DNA of 64,000 bases from Streptoalloteichus hindustanus (lineage in GTDB: Bacteria > Actinomycetota > Actinomycetes > Mycobacteriales > Pseudonocardiaceae). The stretch spans positions 56,832-120,831 of the forward strand of contig NZ_FQVN01000016.1 of the NCBI RefSeq assembly GCF_900129375.1, written 5' to 3'. Both the position numbers and the translations under genes were made by a program. This document shows positions 33,130-41,140 of this stretch, in pieces (positions within the stretch are counted from its first letter, which is position 1; the number at the start of each line of letters is the position of its first letter). The notes under the pieces were generated by a model that saw only the letters and a list, made by a program, of their open reading frames with translations, did no database searches and was not told where the DNA came from.

Positions 33130-35126
33130 CCGTGTGGGCCCTGGTGGGCTGCCTGGTCGCCGGCACGGCGGTGGCGAGACGGGTCAGGGCCGCGCGGCGC
33201 GCCGGCGGACCGCGGCGCACCCGTGCCCGCGGCCGCGGCGCCGCGCTGTTCGCGGTGATCGCGTTGCTGCTCGGGCAGGCCGTGCTGGGCGCCCCGGTGG
33301 CCCACGCCCAGGTCTGCGAGAAGGAGGCGCCCAACCCGGAGCGGCCCGGCGCCGGCATGGTCGGCGCGCTCGACCCGGCGCCGCTGGGCGCCGGCCAGCC
33401 GGGCAGCGCCTACGACGAGGTCGGCTACGCCGGGCTGGTCTGGCACACCTACGACCTGGGCTGCGTCGCGGGCGCGGCGAGCAACCCGAACGCGGTCATC
33501 GACACCTGGGCCGGCAACGAGCTGTTCAACGTCGGCAAGAACCTGGTGGGCGCGACCAACGGCCTGCACTACATGCTGCTGTCGGGCGACCTGATGAAAC
33601 CGCTCGACGACCTGGTGATGACCGGGACGATCGCGCTGTACAACAGCGTGTACGCGCCCTGGTTCGGCCTGGTCGCCCTGCTGCTGGCGATCGTGCTGTT
33701 CCGGCACATCTGGCGGGGCGACCTGGCGACGATCAGCAAGCGCGGCATGTGGGCGTTGGGCGGCATCTGGCTCGCCTCGGCGACCTACCTGACCCCGTTG
33801 ATCTACACGCACGCCCTGGACGAGGTGCTGATCACCGGCACCTCCCAGGCCCAGGCCGGCTTCCTCAAGGAGGTCGGCATCGACGAGCGCAACGCGCTGC
33901 CCACCGTGCTGCACGACCAGGTCGTCTACCGGAACTGGCTGCGGGGCGAGTTCGGCTCGCCGGACGCGCCCCAGGCCCAGCAGTACGGCAGGGACCTGCT
34001 GCGCGCGCAGGCGTGGACCAAGCAGGAGGTCGCCGAGGGCAAGGACGCCGGGTCGGCCGACCCCAAGAAGAACGCGTTCAAGTCCATCGCGAACCAGGGC
34101 ACCCTGGGCAGCACCTACGGCTACCTCAAGGGCACCGACGGCAGCCGGCTCGGCGCCGGCGTGCTGGGCGCGTTGCAGGGCGTGGCGTACGCGCTCTTCC
34201 AGCTGCTGGCCAAGGCGGCCATCCTGCTGGCGCAGGTGCTGCTGCGGGTGCTGATCCTGGCCGGGCCGGTGATCGGCCTGGTCGCCATGCTCTACCACGA
34301 CGTGCTGCGCGCGGTCGGCCGCGCGATCGGGGCCGCGCTGCTCAACGTCATCGTGCTGGCCGCGCTGGCCGGCATGCACACCCTGATGCTGACCTGGATC
34401 TTCAACCCGGGACGCGGGTTCTCGCTGCTCACCCAGATGCTGCTCGCCGGGCTGATCACCGTGGTGTTCTTCATCATCGGCAAGCCGGTGCGGCGGCTGT
34501 GGCAGATGGTCGAGATGGGCGTGGGCGCGGTCGGCAGCGCGGTGCCCTCCGCCGGGCCCGGGCTGCTCGGCCGGCTGCGGCGGAAGCGGCCGACCGGCCC
34601 CACCCCCCAGGACGAGTTCTGGGAGCAGGTCCGCGGGATGGACCCGGACGAGGAGATCCGGCCGGCGAAGGCCCGGCGGCGGGCCCGGCCCGAGGCGGCC
34701 GGCCCGGTCGTGGCGCACGCCCAGCGGACGGGCACGGCCGCGGCGGCGATCGGCGGCGCCGCCGGGGTGGCGGGCGCGGTCGCCGGGGCCATCGCCGGCG
34801 CCGCGAGGCGCCCGGACGGCCAGCCCGCGCTGACGGCGGCGGCCTCCGGGCGCGGACCCGGTCGGGCCGCCGGCGAGCTGCCCTCGGGCCGCAGCCGGCT
34901 GGTGGACACCTCGCCCGTGGTCGACCGCAGCTGGGACCACCACGGCGAGGACGCCGTCGTGATCCCGTCCCGGATCAACGGGTCCCGCCGCCAGAGCGCG
35001 GCCGGCGCCGGGCCGGCCGCGCCCGAGCCCCGGCGGGCCGACGTCGAGGTCGTCGCCGGGCGACCGGTGTGGGTGGTGTACCGGCCGTCGCGGGGCATGG
35101 AGTTCCGCGACGGCTGGGTGCGCTGA
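33126..35126 (+). CDS. VirB6/TrbL-like polytopic membrane protein
   Basis: A 666-aa protein with an N-terminal membrane helix or signal (about 38-62), an extracytoplasmic domain with cysteines, and five or more helices at about 172-195, 207-225, 363-388, 402-424 and 437-452, then a long basic/Ala-Gly cytoplasmic tail (460-666) with PVWVVYRPSRGMEF at the end. In the VirB6/TrbL position after VirB4 this forms the inner-membrane channel. The start overlaps the VirB4-like stop (ATGA). Function is inferred from topology and order. Confidence 0.75.
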   Translation: MTVWALVGCLVAGTAVARRVRAARRAGGPRRTRARGRGAALFAVIALLLGQAVLGAPVAHAQVCEKEAPNPERPGAGMVGALDPAPLGAGQPGSAYDEVGYAGLVWHTYDLGCVAGAASNPNAVIDTWAGNELFNVGKNLVGATNGLHYMLLSGDLMKPLDDLVMTGTIALYNSVYAPWFGLVALLLAIVLFRHIWRGDLATISKRGMWALGGIWLASATYLTPLIYTHALDEVLITGTSQAQAGFLKEVGIDERNALPTVLHDQVVYRNWLRGEFGSPDAPQAQQYGRDLLRAQAWTKQEVAEGKDAGSADPKKNAFKSIANQGTLGSTYGYLKGTDGSRLGAGVLGALQGVAYALFQLLAKAAILLAQVLLRVLILAGPVIGLVAMLYHDVLRAVGRAIGAALLNVIVLAALAGMHTLMLTWIFNPGRGFSLLTQMLLAGLITVVFFIIGKPVRRLWQMVEMGVGAVGSAVPSAGPGLLGRLRRKRPTGPTPQDEFWEQVRGMDPDEEIRPAKARRRARPEAAGPVVAHAQRTGTAAAAIGGAAGVAGAVAGAIAGAARRPDGQPALTAAASGRGPGRAAGELPSGRSRLVDTSPVVDRSWDHHGEDAVVIPSRINGSRRQSAAGAGPAAPEPRRADVEVVAGRPVWVVYRPSRGMEFRDGWVR

Positions 35127-35146
35127 GGGAGAGAGGGGGCAGACGG

Positions 35147-35761
35147 ATGCCGATCCGCACGCATCGCGGGCGCGCCGCGGTCTACCGCCGTTTGTGGGGC
35201 TGGCCGCTGCGCTCGCCAAAGCACCTCGTCGTCGCCGTCGTCGGGTTCGTCGCGCTGGCCACCGCGGTTGGGCTGCTCCTGCCCAAGTACGGCCCGGGCG
35301 CGCGACAGGAGCCGCCGCGGCCCTCCCGTACGGCCACGGCGCCGCCGGCGGCCCTCGCGCCGGGCAGCACCGCCGGGCCGACCCGTTCCGAGGAGCGCCG
35401 CGCGCCGCGCACGCACTCCTCGATCCCGCAGGCGGCCCCACCGCCCGCGGCGCCGACGCCGGAGGCGTTGGAGGCGGCCAAGAACTGGGGCCGCGCGTGG
35501 GTGAACCACCCGCAGGGCATGACGAGCGCGCAGTGGCTGGAGGGCCTGCGGCCCTACACGACGGAGGAGTACCTGACCGTGATGAGCACGGTCGACCCGG
35601 CCAACGTGCCGGCCACCAAGGTCACCGGCGCGCCCACCGCGCTCAGCTCCACCGCAGGCTCGACGCAGGTCAAGCTGCCCACCGACGCCGGTGACCTGCA
35701 GATCCTGGTGATCTCCACCCAGAACGGCTGGCGGGTGGCCGGCTACACCAGGGCGGGCTGA
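35147..35761 (+). CDS. VirB8/TcpC-like membrane-anchored protein
   Basis: This 204-aa protein has one membrane helix (HLVVAVVGFVALATAVGLLL, about 25-44), a Pro/Ala/Thr linker (50-105) and a compact C-terminal domain of ~100 residues (AAKNWGRAWVNHPQGMTSAQ start) with an NTF2/VirB8-like alpha-beta pattern. VirB8/TcpC proteins scaffold type IV channels in the cell wall. The SD GAGAGGGGG precedes ATG 35147. It is followed 2 bp later by the NlpC/P60 gene. Confidence 0.65.
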   Translation: MPIRTHRGRAAVYRRLWGWPLRSPKHLVVAVVGFVALATAVGLLLPKYGPGARQEPPRPSRTATAPPAALAPGSTAGPTRSEERRAPRTHSSIPQAAPPPAAPTPEALEAAKNWGRAWVNHPQGMTSAQWLEGLRPYTTEEYLTVMSTVDPANVPATKVTGAPTALSSTAGSTQVKLPTDAGDLQILVISTQNGWRVAGYTRAG

Positions 35762-35763
35762 CG

Positions 35764-36741
35764 ATGCGGCTCGCGATCATCGGTCTGGTCCTGGTCTCGG
35801 TGGTGGTCACGGTCGTCACGGCGACGACGGGCGTCGTGTCGACGGTCGTCGGCGGGAACGGCGGAACCGCGCAGGCGGCCCGCTCCTACAGCACGTGCAA
35901 CGCGATGATGGGTGTCTGGCCGGAGGGGGGCACCGACCAGTCGCGGCGCGACGTGCGCGCGTTGGGGGAGGAGTCGCTGCAGATCGCGGCGCTGATCATG
36001 ACGATCGGCCGGGAGCGGAACCTGCCGCCGGCGGCCTGGCAGGTCGCGCTGCAGGCCGGTCGTCAGGAGTCGGGCCTGCGCAACCTCCGACACGGCGACC
36101 TCGACTCGCTCGGCATCTTCCAGATCCGGGGCATGCACGGCAGCGAGCAGCAGCGGTTGGACGTGCGCTGGCAGATCAACTGGTTCTACGACACGTTGGT
36201 GCGGATCGGGAACTGGGACCGGATGCGGCCCGGCGACGCGGCGCAGGCCGTGGAGCGCTCGGCGTTCCCCGACCGCTACCACCGCTGGGAGGGCATGGCC
36301 GTCCAGCTGCTCTCCGACCTCGGCAAGGTCGACGACCCGACGGGCTGCCGGGAGGCGCCGCCGCCCACCGAGGCCGCGGCCAAGGCCATCGCCTTCGCGT
36401 CCGAGCAGATCGGCGACCCGTACGGGTGGGGCGCCAACGGGCCGGACTCCTGGGACTGCTCGTCGCTGGTGCAGGCCGCCTACCGGGCCGCCGGGGTGAC
36501 CATCCCCCGGGTGACCTACGACCAGTGGCTGGCCGGCGCGTACATCCCCCTCGACCAGGCCCAGCCCGGTGACCTGGTGTTCTTCGGGAACTCCTCGAAC
36601 CGGTGGCTGATCCACCACGTCGGGCTGTACATCGGCAACGGCGAGATGATCGAGGCGCCCTACACCGGAGCCTCGGTCCGCAGGACCAGGATCAACGTCT
36701 GGCACGACCTCATTCCGCACGCGGTGCGCCCCGGCGTGTAG
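35764..36741 (+). CDS. VirB1-like secreted hydrolase: transglycosylase-like plus NlpC/P60
   Basis: The 325-aa protein has a signal/anchor helix (1-39), a lytic-transglycosylase-like region (about 85-180: RQESGLRNL, LDSLGIFQIRG) and a C-terminal NlpC/P60 peptidase domain (210-325) with the Cys in SWDCSSLVQAAYRAAG (near 233) and His in IHHVGLYIGNG. It would open both glycan strands and stem peptides so that the type IV channel can cross the cell wall, as VirB1/TcpG-type proteins do. It is the last clear secretion gene in the operon. Confidence 0.9.
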   Translation: MRLAIIGLVLVSVVVTVVTATTGVVSTVVGGNGGTAQAARSYSTCNAMMGVWPEGGTDQSRRDVRALGEESLQIAALIMTIGRERNLPPAAWQVALQAGRQESGLRNLRHGDLDSLGIFQIRGMHGSEQQRLDVRWQINWFYDTLVRIGNWDRMRPGDAAQAVERSAFPDRYHRWEGMAVQLLSDLGKVDDPTGCREAPPPTEAAAKAIAFASEQIGDPYGWGANGPDSWDCSSLVQAAYRAAGVTIPRVTYDQWLAGAYIPLDQAQPGDLVFFGNSSNRWLIHHVGLYIGNGEMIEAPYTGASVRRTRINVWHDLIPHAVRPGV

Positions 36742-36781
36742 TCGCCCGGTTGCTGACCTGACACCACGGGAGGCAGACAGC

Positions 36782-37234
36782 ATGTACACCAACGCCCCGA
36801 TCCCCCGTCCTGCGGGACCGCCGGCGTCCAGCACGCCCCTGCGGGACTCGCTGCAGCACGCCCGGCACGGCGTGGACGCCGGGTACGTGGTGCTGCCGCG
36901 CTCCCTGGCCGAGTCGATGCCGTTGCCGTGGCAGCAGCAGATGGCGCATCTGCTCGCCGAGTTCCACCAGGCGTTCGGGCACCTGCCGTGGCCGGTGTAC
37001 CGCGTGGTGCCCTCGCGCTACGAGCGGCTGGTCGACCTGGACGAGGAGCAGCTCGCCGAGGTCGGCTGCCTGGTGGAGATCGACGGTGACGGCGAGCTGG
37101 TGTACCGCGAGCGCAGCGGGCAGCGGATCGACAACCCGGAGGACAAGCAGGTCCTGGTGTCCTGTTTGGACCCGATTCCCCGGCAGCAGGAGGCGGGTCA
37201 CGTGCCGCCGGCCTCGTCACCCCAGCGGTGGTGA
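36782..37234 (+). CDS. Conserved-looking hypothetical protein of the secretion operon
   Basis: The 150-aa protein is soluble, without signal peptide. LRDSLQHARHGVDAGYVVLPRSL, PWQQQMAHLLAEFHQAFGHLPWPVYRVVPSRYERL and LVEIDGDGELVYRERSGQ suggest a small alpha-beta domain. I do not recognise the family. It follows the NlpC/P60 gene by 40 bp with GGGAGGCAGACAGC as SD, so it belongs to the same transcript and may be a cytoplasmic accessory of the secretion apparatus. Confidence 0.65.
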   Translation: MYTNAPIPRPAGPPASSTPLRDSLQHARHGVDAGYVVLPRSLAESMPLPWQQQMAHLLAEFHQAFGHLPWPVYRVVPSRYERLVDLDEEQLAEVGCLVEIDGDGELVYRERSGQRIDNPEDKQVLVSCLDPIPRQQEAGHVPPASSPQRW

Positions 37235-37676
37235 ACCTCCCCTTCGGGTGACGACCGGGTGAGCTCGCGGGCGGCGCGCCCCGGCGCTTCGGCGGCGGGG
37301 CGTTTCGCTTGCGCGGGTTGCTGATCCTTCCTGGTGACACCTGCCTGAGGGAGACGGGGACGGGCGGACGGAGCTCCTGCGGGCTGGGTGGGGGAGGGTT
37401 CGGGCTTATAGGGCCGAACGGGGTGTTCCGCAAGTGGAAGGCGCGAACCATCCACAGGGCCCCGGAGTTGTCCACAGGGCGACGTGTTCTTCTTGGGCCG
37501 CTGGTTGTGGGCGGATAGGCTGGTGCAGGGCTCGCCCCCCAGGGCGGGTGGGGGCTGTCCTCGGGAGACGGCGGGACGACCGACGATCGCCGCCGAGGAG
37601 CCCGAGTCGAGGAGCCCGAGCCCCGGGAGCCTGCCCAGCAGGTGACACACCGGTCGGCCCGTGCCACGCTCGGGAC
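37235..37676 (+). other. 442-bp non-coding stretch with repeat element, promoter and DnaA-like boxes
   Basis: No gene. It has the DnaA-box-like TTGTCCACA (37468-37476), a second TCCACAGGG (37451-37459), a sigma-70-type promoter TTGGGC (37493-37498) - 17 bp - TAGGCT (37516-37521) and a GC hairpin GCCCCC/GGGGGC (37534-37555). Near-identical DNA is found inverted at 56474-56523. The promoter faces the small gene at 37677 but the hairpin comes first. Confidence 0.6.
37512..37557 (+). repeat. Promoter-hairpin repeat, copy 1 (possible small RNA)
   Basis: From GGATAGGCTGG through GGGCTCGCCCCCCAGGG to GGGTGGGGGCTG the sequence matches the minus-strand copy at 56474-56523 at about 9 of 10 positions. 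The -10 TAGGCT and hairpin are both kept in the two copies. Confidence 0.6.
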
Positions 37677-37868
37677 ATGGTGGACGCCGAACAGGGCTGG
37701 TACTTCTGCCTCAGACACCACAAGGTCGAGCGCGGTCTGGAATGCCGGGCGGTGGACCGCATGGGCCCCTACCCGGACGCCGCCACGGCCGAGCGGGCGC
37801 TCGCCATCGCCAGGGAGCGCACCGAGCGGGCCGACGCCGCCGACCGCGACTGGTCCGACCAGGACTGA
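37677..37868 (+). CDS. Small conserved actinobacterial protein, 63 aa
   Basis: The 63-aa protein starts MVDAEQGWYFCLRHHKVERG, has a DRMGPYPDAATAERALAIARER helix and an acidic end WSDQD. This is the short protein, sometimes called SPOR-domain-like or methionine-aminopeptidase-linked, that is common in actinobacteria; no function is known. ATG 37677 starts the conserved part. It lies downstream of the repeat-borne promoter. Confidence 0.75.
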   Translation: MVDAEQGWYFCLRHHKVERGLECRAVDRMGPYPDAATAERALAIARERTERADAADRDWSDQD

Positions 37869-38078
37869 TCCGCCGGGAACCACGAGCGCGGGGAACCGCG
37901 AGCATGGTCGAGATCGAGTGACCGTCGTCGCCTTGCCGAGCCCCGCGAGGGGTTACGAGAGTAAACCGGTGTGAGCGCGGGCGGCGTTCGGTGAGCGGCG
38001 GCGAGGTCCTCACCTGGTGACGCCGACCGACCGCGGGTGTCGGCGCGGGAACAGCGGGCTGTGGCGAAGGGAAGACGG

Positions 38079-38744
38079 TTGAGCGTGCAGGAGTTGACCA
38101 TCGGCGTGCTCGGCGGGACCGGCGCGCAGGGGCGCGGCCTGGCCTACCGCTGGGCGAAGGCGGGTCTGTCAGTGCTGATCGGCTCCCGCGACGCCGCCAG
38201 GGCCGAGTCCTCGGCCGCCGAGCTGCGGGCGGCCACCGGGTCGGACACCGTCGCCGGCGCGGACAACGCGGGTGTCGCCGCCCGGTCCGACGTCGTCGTC
38301 GTGGCGGTGCCGTGGGACGCCCACGCCGCCACCCTGGAGCCGCTGCGCGCGGAGCTGGCCGGGAAGATCGTGGTGGACTGCGTCAACCCGCTGGGCTTCG
38401 ACAAGCAGGGGCCGTTCCGGCTGGACGTGCCGGAGGGCAGCGCCGCCGAGCAGGCCGCCGCCCTGCTGCCGGAGTCCCGGGTCACCGCGTCGTTCCACCA
38501 CGTCTCGGCGGTGTTGCTGGCCGACGGCGACGTCGAGAAGGTCGACACCGACGTCCTGGTGCTCGGCGACGACCGGGAGGCCACCGACCTGGTGCGGGAG
38601 CTGGCGGAGCGGATCCCCGGCGTGCGGGGGATCTACGGCGGCCGACTGCGCAACGCCGGCCAGGTGGAGGCGTTCACCGCCAACCTCATCGCCATCAACC
38701 GCCGGTACAAGGCGCACGCAGGGATCCGCATCACTGACGTGTGA
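38079..38744 (+). CDS. npdG: NADPH-dependent F420 reductase
   Basis: The 221-aa protein opens with a dinucleotide-binding motif GVLGGTGAQGRGLAYRWAKAG and LIGSRD, then DNAGVAARSDVVVVAVPWD and VDCVNPLGFD, as in F420H2:NADP+ oxidoreductases (TIGR01915). It transfers hydride between coenzyme F420 and NADP. TTG 38079 fits the GAAGGG SD 7 nt upstream best; GTG 38085 and in-frame GTGs upstream are alternatives. It precedes the DUF4326 gene by 9 bp, so they are probably co-transcribed. Confidence 0.85.
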   Translation: MSVQELTIGVLGGTGAQGRGLAYRWAKAGLSVLIGSRDAARAESSAAELRAATGSDTVAGADNAGVAARSDVVVVAVPWDAHAATLEPLRAELAGKIVVDCVNPLGFDKQGPFRLDVPEGSAAEQAAALLPESRVTASFHHVSAVLLADGDVEKVDTDVLVLGDDREATDLVRELAERIPGVRGIYGGRLRNAGQVEAFTANLIAINRRYKAHAGIRITDV

Positions 38745-38753
38745 GGTGAGGCC

Positions 38754-39146
38754 GTGCCCGAGCTGCCCGCCGCCTTCAGCGAGGACGAGCGCCGGCTCGC
38801 CGAGCGTCTGACCGCCGGCCACACGGTCGTCGTGAACGTGCGGAAGTCCGGGCCGCACAGCCGGTTGGTGCCCTGGCTGGTCGAGCACGACCTGATCACC
38901 TACGTGGGACACGCCGGACCACGGCACTCCTGGCCTGACTCCGACTTCGCGAGCCCGTTCGTGAAGGAGGCGAAGGCCGACCGGGAGGCCATGGTCCGGC
39001 ATTACCGCGCGTGGCTTCAGGAGCGCCCGGAGCTCGTGCGGCGCGTGCGGTCCGGTGAGCTGCGCGGGCGGGCGTTGGGGTGCTGGTGCGCCCCGGAGCC
39101 CTGCCACGCCGACGTCCTCGCCGAGTTGGCGGAGAGGAAGCGATGA
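38754..39146 (+). CDS. DUF4326-domain protein
   Basis: A 130-aa protein with the family-typical core ITYVGHAGPRHSWPDSDFASPF and the cysteine motif LGCWCAPEPCHADVLAEL at the end. DUF4326 is widespread and uncharacterised; the CWC...PCH triad looks like a metal site. It starts at GTG 38754 just after npdG and overlaps the next gene by 4 bp (ATGA), which suggests a functional link with the metal-receptor-like protein. Confidence 0.85.
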   Translation: MPELPAAFSEDERRLAERLTAGHTVVVNVRKSGPHSRLVPWLVEHDLITYVGHAGPRHSWPDSDFASPFVKEAKADREAMVRHYRAWLQERPELVRRVRSGELRGRALGCWCAPEPCHADVLAELAERKR

Positions 39147-39913
39147 CGCCGGTGGACGACCTGGGCGCGGAGGTGCCGCTGCGGGGGACGCCCTCGCGGG
39201 TCGTGTCGCTCGTGCCCTCGCTGACCGAGGCGGTCGAGCGCACCGCGCCGGGCGTGATCGTCGGCGCGACCGAGTACTGCGCGCATCCCGCCGACCTCGA
39301 CGTGCCGCGCGTGGGTGGGTCGAAGTACCCGAAGGTCGACGAGGTCCTCGCGTTGGCCCCGGACCTGGTGCTGGCCAACGTGGACGAGAACCTGCCCCGC
39401 GACGTGGCCGCGCTGCGCGCCGAGGGCGTGCCGGTGTGGGTGACCGCCGAGCCGCACGACGTTCCGGGCTCCCTGGCGTCGCTGCGGCGGCTGTTCGCCG
39501 GCGCGTTCGGGCTGGGCGCCCCGGACTGGCTGGTCGCGGCCGAGCGGGTGTGGGCGCCGGTGGACCCGGTGCGGGCCGTCGCGGTCGTGCCGGTCTGGCG
39601 CCGGCCGTGGGTGGTGGTGGGCGGCAGCACCTTCGCCACCGACGTCCTCCGCCGCCTCGGCGTGCTCAACGCCTACGCCGACCACGCGGACCGCTTTCCC
39701 CGGCCGGAGCTGGCGGAACTGCGCGCGGTGCTCGACGGGGGCCGGGCCGACCTCGTCGTCCTGCCCGACGAGCCGTACCCGTTCACCGCCGACGACGGCC
39801 CCGAGGTCTTCCCCGGCACGCGGTGCGCCCTGGTCTCCGGCCGCCACCTCACCTGGCAGGGGCCGTCGCTGGTCGAGGCCAGGGACGTCCTGGGCCGGGC
39901 GCTCTTCCCCTGA
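39143..39913 (+). CDS. BtuF/FecB-like helical-backbone binding protein without signal peptide
   Basis: This 256-aa protein has the class III substrate-binding fold of cobalamin and siderophore receptors: RVVSLVPSLTEAVERTAPG, GATEYCAHPADL, YPKVDEVLALAPDLVLANVDEN, and the C-terminal half after a helix. Unlike transport receptors it has no signal peptide or lipobox, so it acts in the cytoplasm. Such cytosolic versions are common in actinobacteria and usually annotated as cobalamin-binding. It is coupled to the DUF4326 gene; no permease is nearby. Confidence 0.8.
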   Translation: MTPVDDLGAEVPLRGTPSRVVSLVPSLTEAVERTAPGVIVGATEYCAHPADLDVPRVGGSKYPKVDEVLALAPDLVLANVDENLPRDVAALRAEGVPVWVTAEPHDVPGSLASLRRLFAGAFGLGAPDWLVAAERVWAPVDPVRAVAVVPVWRRPWVVVGGSTFATDVLRRLGVLNAYADHADRFPRPELAELRAVLDGGRADLVVLPDEPYPFTADDGPEVFPGTRCALVSGRHLTWQGPSLVEARDVLGRALFP

Positions 39914-39932
39914 CCCGCGCCCGCCGCCGCGC

Positions 39933-39964
39933 TTGACCTTCACGCTGGCGTGAATGCCTAGCGT
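39933..39964 (+). promoter_or_regulatory. MerR-type promoter with dyad in a 20-bp spacer
   Basis: -35 TTGACC (39933-39938), the perfect 7-2-7 dyad TTCACGC-TG-GCGTGAA (39939-39954) and -10 TAGCGT (39959-39964) are separated by a 20-bp spacer, longer than the usual 17. This is the classical arrangement of MerR-activated promoters. The -10 ends 8 nt before the GTG of the MFS gene, implying a leaderless mRNA. The MerR gene is next in the same transcript. Confidence 0.85.
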
Positions 39965-39972
39965 CCGCCGAC

Positions 39973-41139
39973 GTGAACCGGTTCGTCCTCCTCTCGCTGC
40001 TGCTCAGCTCGTTCGCGGTGGGCACCGACGACTTCGTCGTCGGCGGCCTGCTCCCGGAGATCGCCGCCGACCTCGGTGTCACCGAGTCGGTGGCCGGTCA
40101 GCTCGTCACGGTGTTCTCCGTGGTCTACGCGCTGGGCGCGCCGGTCATGGCCGGCCTCACCGCGCGGCTGCGCCGACGCCGGGCGCTGCTGGTGGGCAGC
40201 GCCGTGTTCGTCGTCGTCAACCTGGCCACCGCCGTCCTGCCCGGGTACCCGGCGGTGCTCGCGGCCCGGGTGGTCGCCGCGCTCGCCGCCGCGGCGATCA
40301 CGCCGCTGTGCTTCACCACGGCGGCGGACGTCGCCGAGCCGGACCGCCGGGGCAGGGCGTTGTCGATGGTGGCGGTCGGCCTGACGCTGGCCATGGTCGC
40401 GGGAACGCCGCTCGGCGTGCTCGTGGCCGGGCAGTTCGGCTGGCGCGCCAGCTTCGTGTTCGTCGCCGCGCTGAGCACCGTCGCCCTGGTGGGGCTCGCC
40501 GTGGCGCTGCCCGATCTGCCGCCGGCGCCGCACGTCCCGTTGTCCCGCAAGCTCGCGGTGCTCCGGCGGCCCGTGGTGCTGCTGGGCCTGGCCTCGACCG
40601 TGGTGGCCGCGTCCGGTGGCCTGATGCTCACCACCTACCTCGCCCCGGTGCTGCGGGAGGCCGCCGGTGTCACCGGGGACCTGCTCGCCGTGGCCTACTC
40701 CTGCGCCGGTGTCGCCGGCGCACTGGGAGCGATGCTCGGTGGGCGGGCGACCGACCGGTTCGGGGCGGAGCGCTCGCTGAGGGCAGCCATCCTCGGTCAC
40801 GCGGCCGCTCTGGCGTTGTTGGCCGGGTTGACGGCGTTGCGCGCGCCGTGGTGGTTGGCGCTGGCCAGTGTGGGGGTGTGGGGGTTCGTCGGATGGGGGT
40901 TCAACCCGCCCATGCAGGCCCGGTTGCTGGCTCTCGCGCCGCACGCCGCCGCCGAGGTCGTCGCGTTGAACAGCTCGGCGCTCTACCTGGGCACGGCGGT
41001 GGGCGGCGGGCTCGGCGGCGTGCTGCTGGCGACCGCCGGGCCGGCGGCGGTGCCCGCGGTGGGCGCGGTGCTCCAGCTCGTCGCGTTGGCCCTGGTGGCG
41101 GTTCCGGTCTCGCGGACGGCGCGGGCCGTGGCCGCCTAG
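39973..41139 (+). CDS. MFS exporter under MerR control
   Basis: The 388-aa protein has twelve hydrophobic helices and the drug:H+ antiporter marks: GTDDFVVGGLLPEIAADLGV (17-36), the loop 2-3 motif GLTARLRRRRALL and PLGVLVAGQFGWRASF (about 140-155) of the DHA1 family (Bcr/AraJ/SotB-like). It probably expels the compound sensed by the MerR protein. The start GTG lies 8 nt after a MerR-type -10. The MerR gene follows 1 bp after the stop. Confidence 0.88.
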   Translation: MNRFVLLSLLLSSFAVGTDDFVVGGLLPEIAADLGVTESVAGQLVTVFSVVYALGAPVMAGLTARLRRRRALLVGSAVFVVVNLATAVLPGYPAVLAARVVAALAAAAITPLCFTTAADVAEPDRRGRALSMVAVGLTLAMVAGTPLGVLVAGQFGWRASFVFVAALSTVALVGLAVALPDLPPAPHVPLSRKLAVLRRPVVLLGLASTVVAASGGLMLTTYLAPVLREAAGVTGDLLAVAYSCAGVAGALGAMLGGRATDRFGAERSLRAAILGHAAALALLAGLTALRAPWWLALASVGVWGFVGWGFNPPMQARLLALAPHAAAEVVALNSSALYLGTAVGGGLGGVLLATAGPAAVPAVGAVLQLVALALVAVPVSRTARAVAA

Positions 41140-41140
41140 G

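Noticed and set aside
28741..37234. Integrative conjugative element
   Set aside because: No integrase, relaxase, coupling protein, tRNA target or att-like direct repeats are seen at either side within the window, so only a secretion-like operon is claimed.
37441..37480. Chromosomal origin based on DnaA-like boxes
   Set aside because: Only two boxes, no dnaA/dnaN/gyrB genes and no AT-rich unwinding region.
38037..38078. Upstream GTG starts for npdG
   Set aside because: They lack an SD and would add a non-conserved basic extension before the Rossmann motif.
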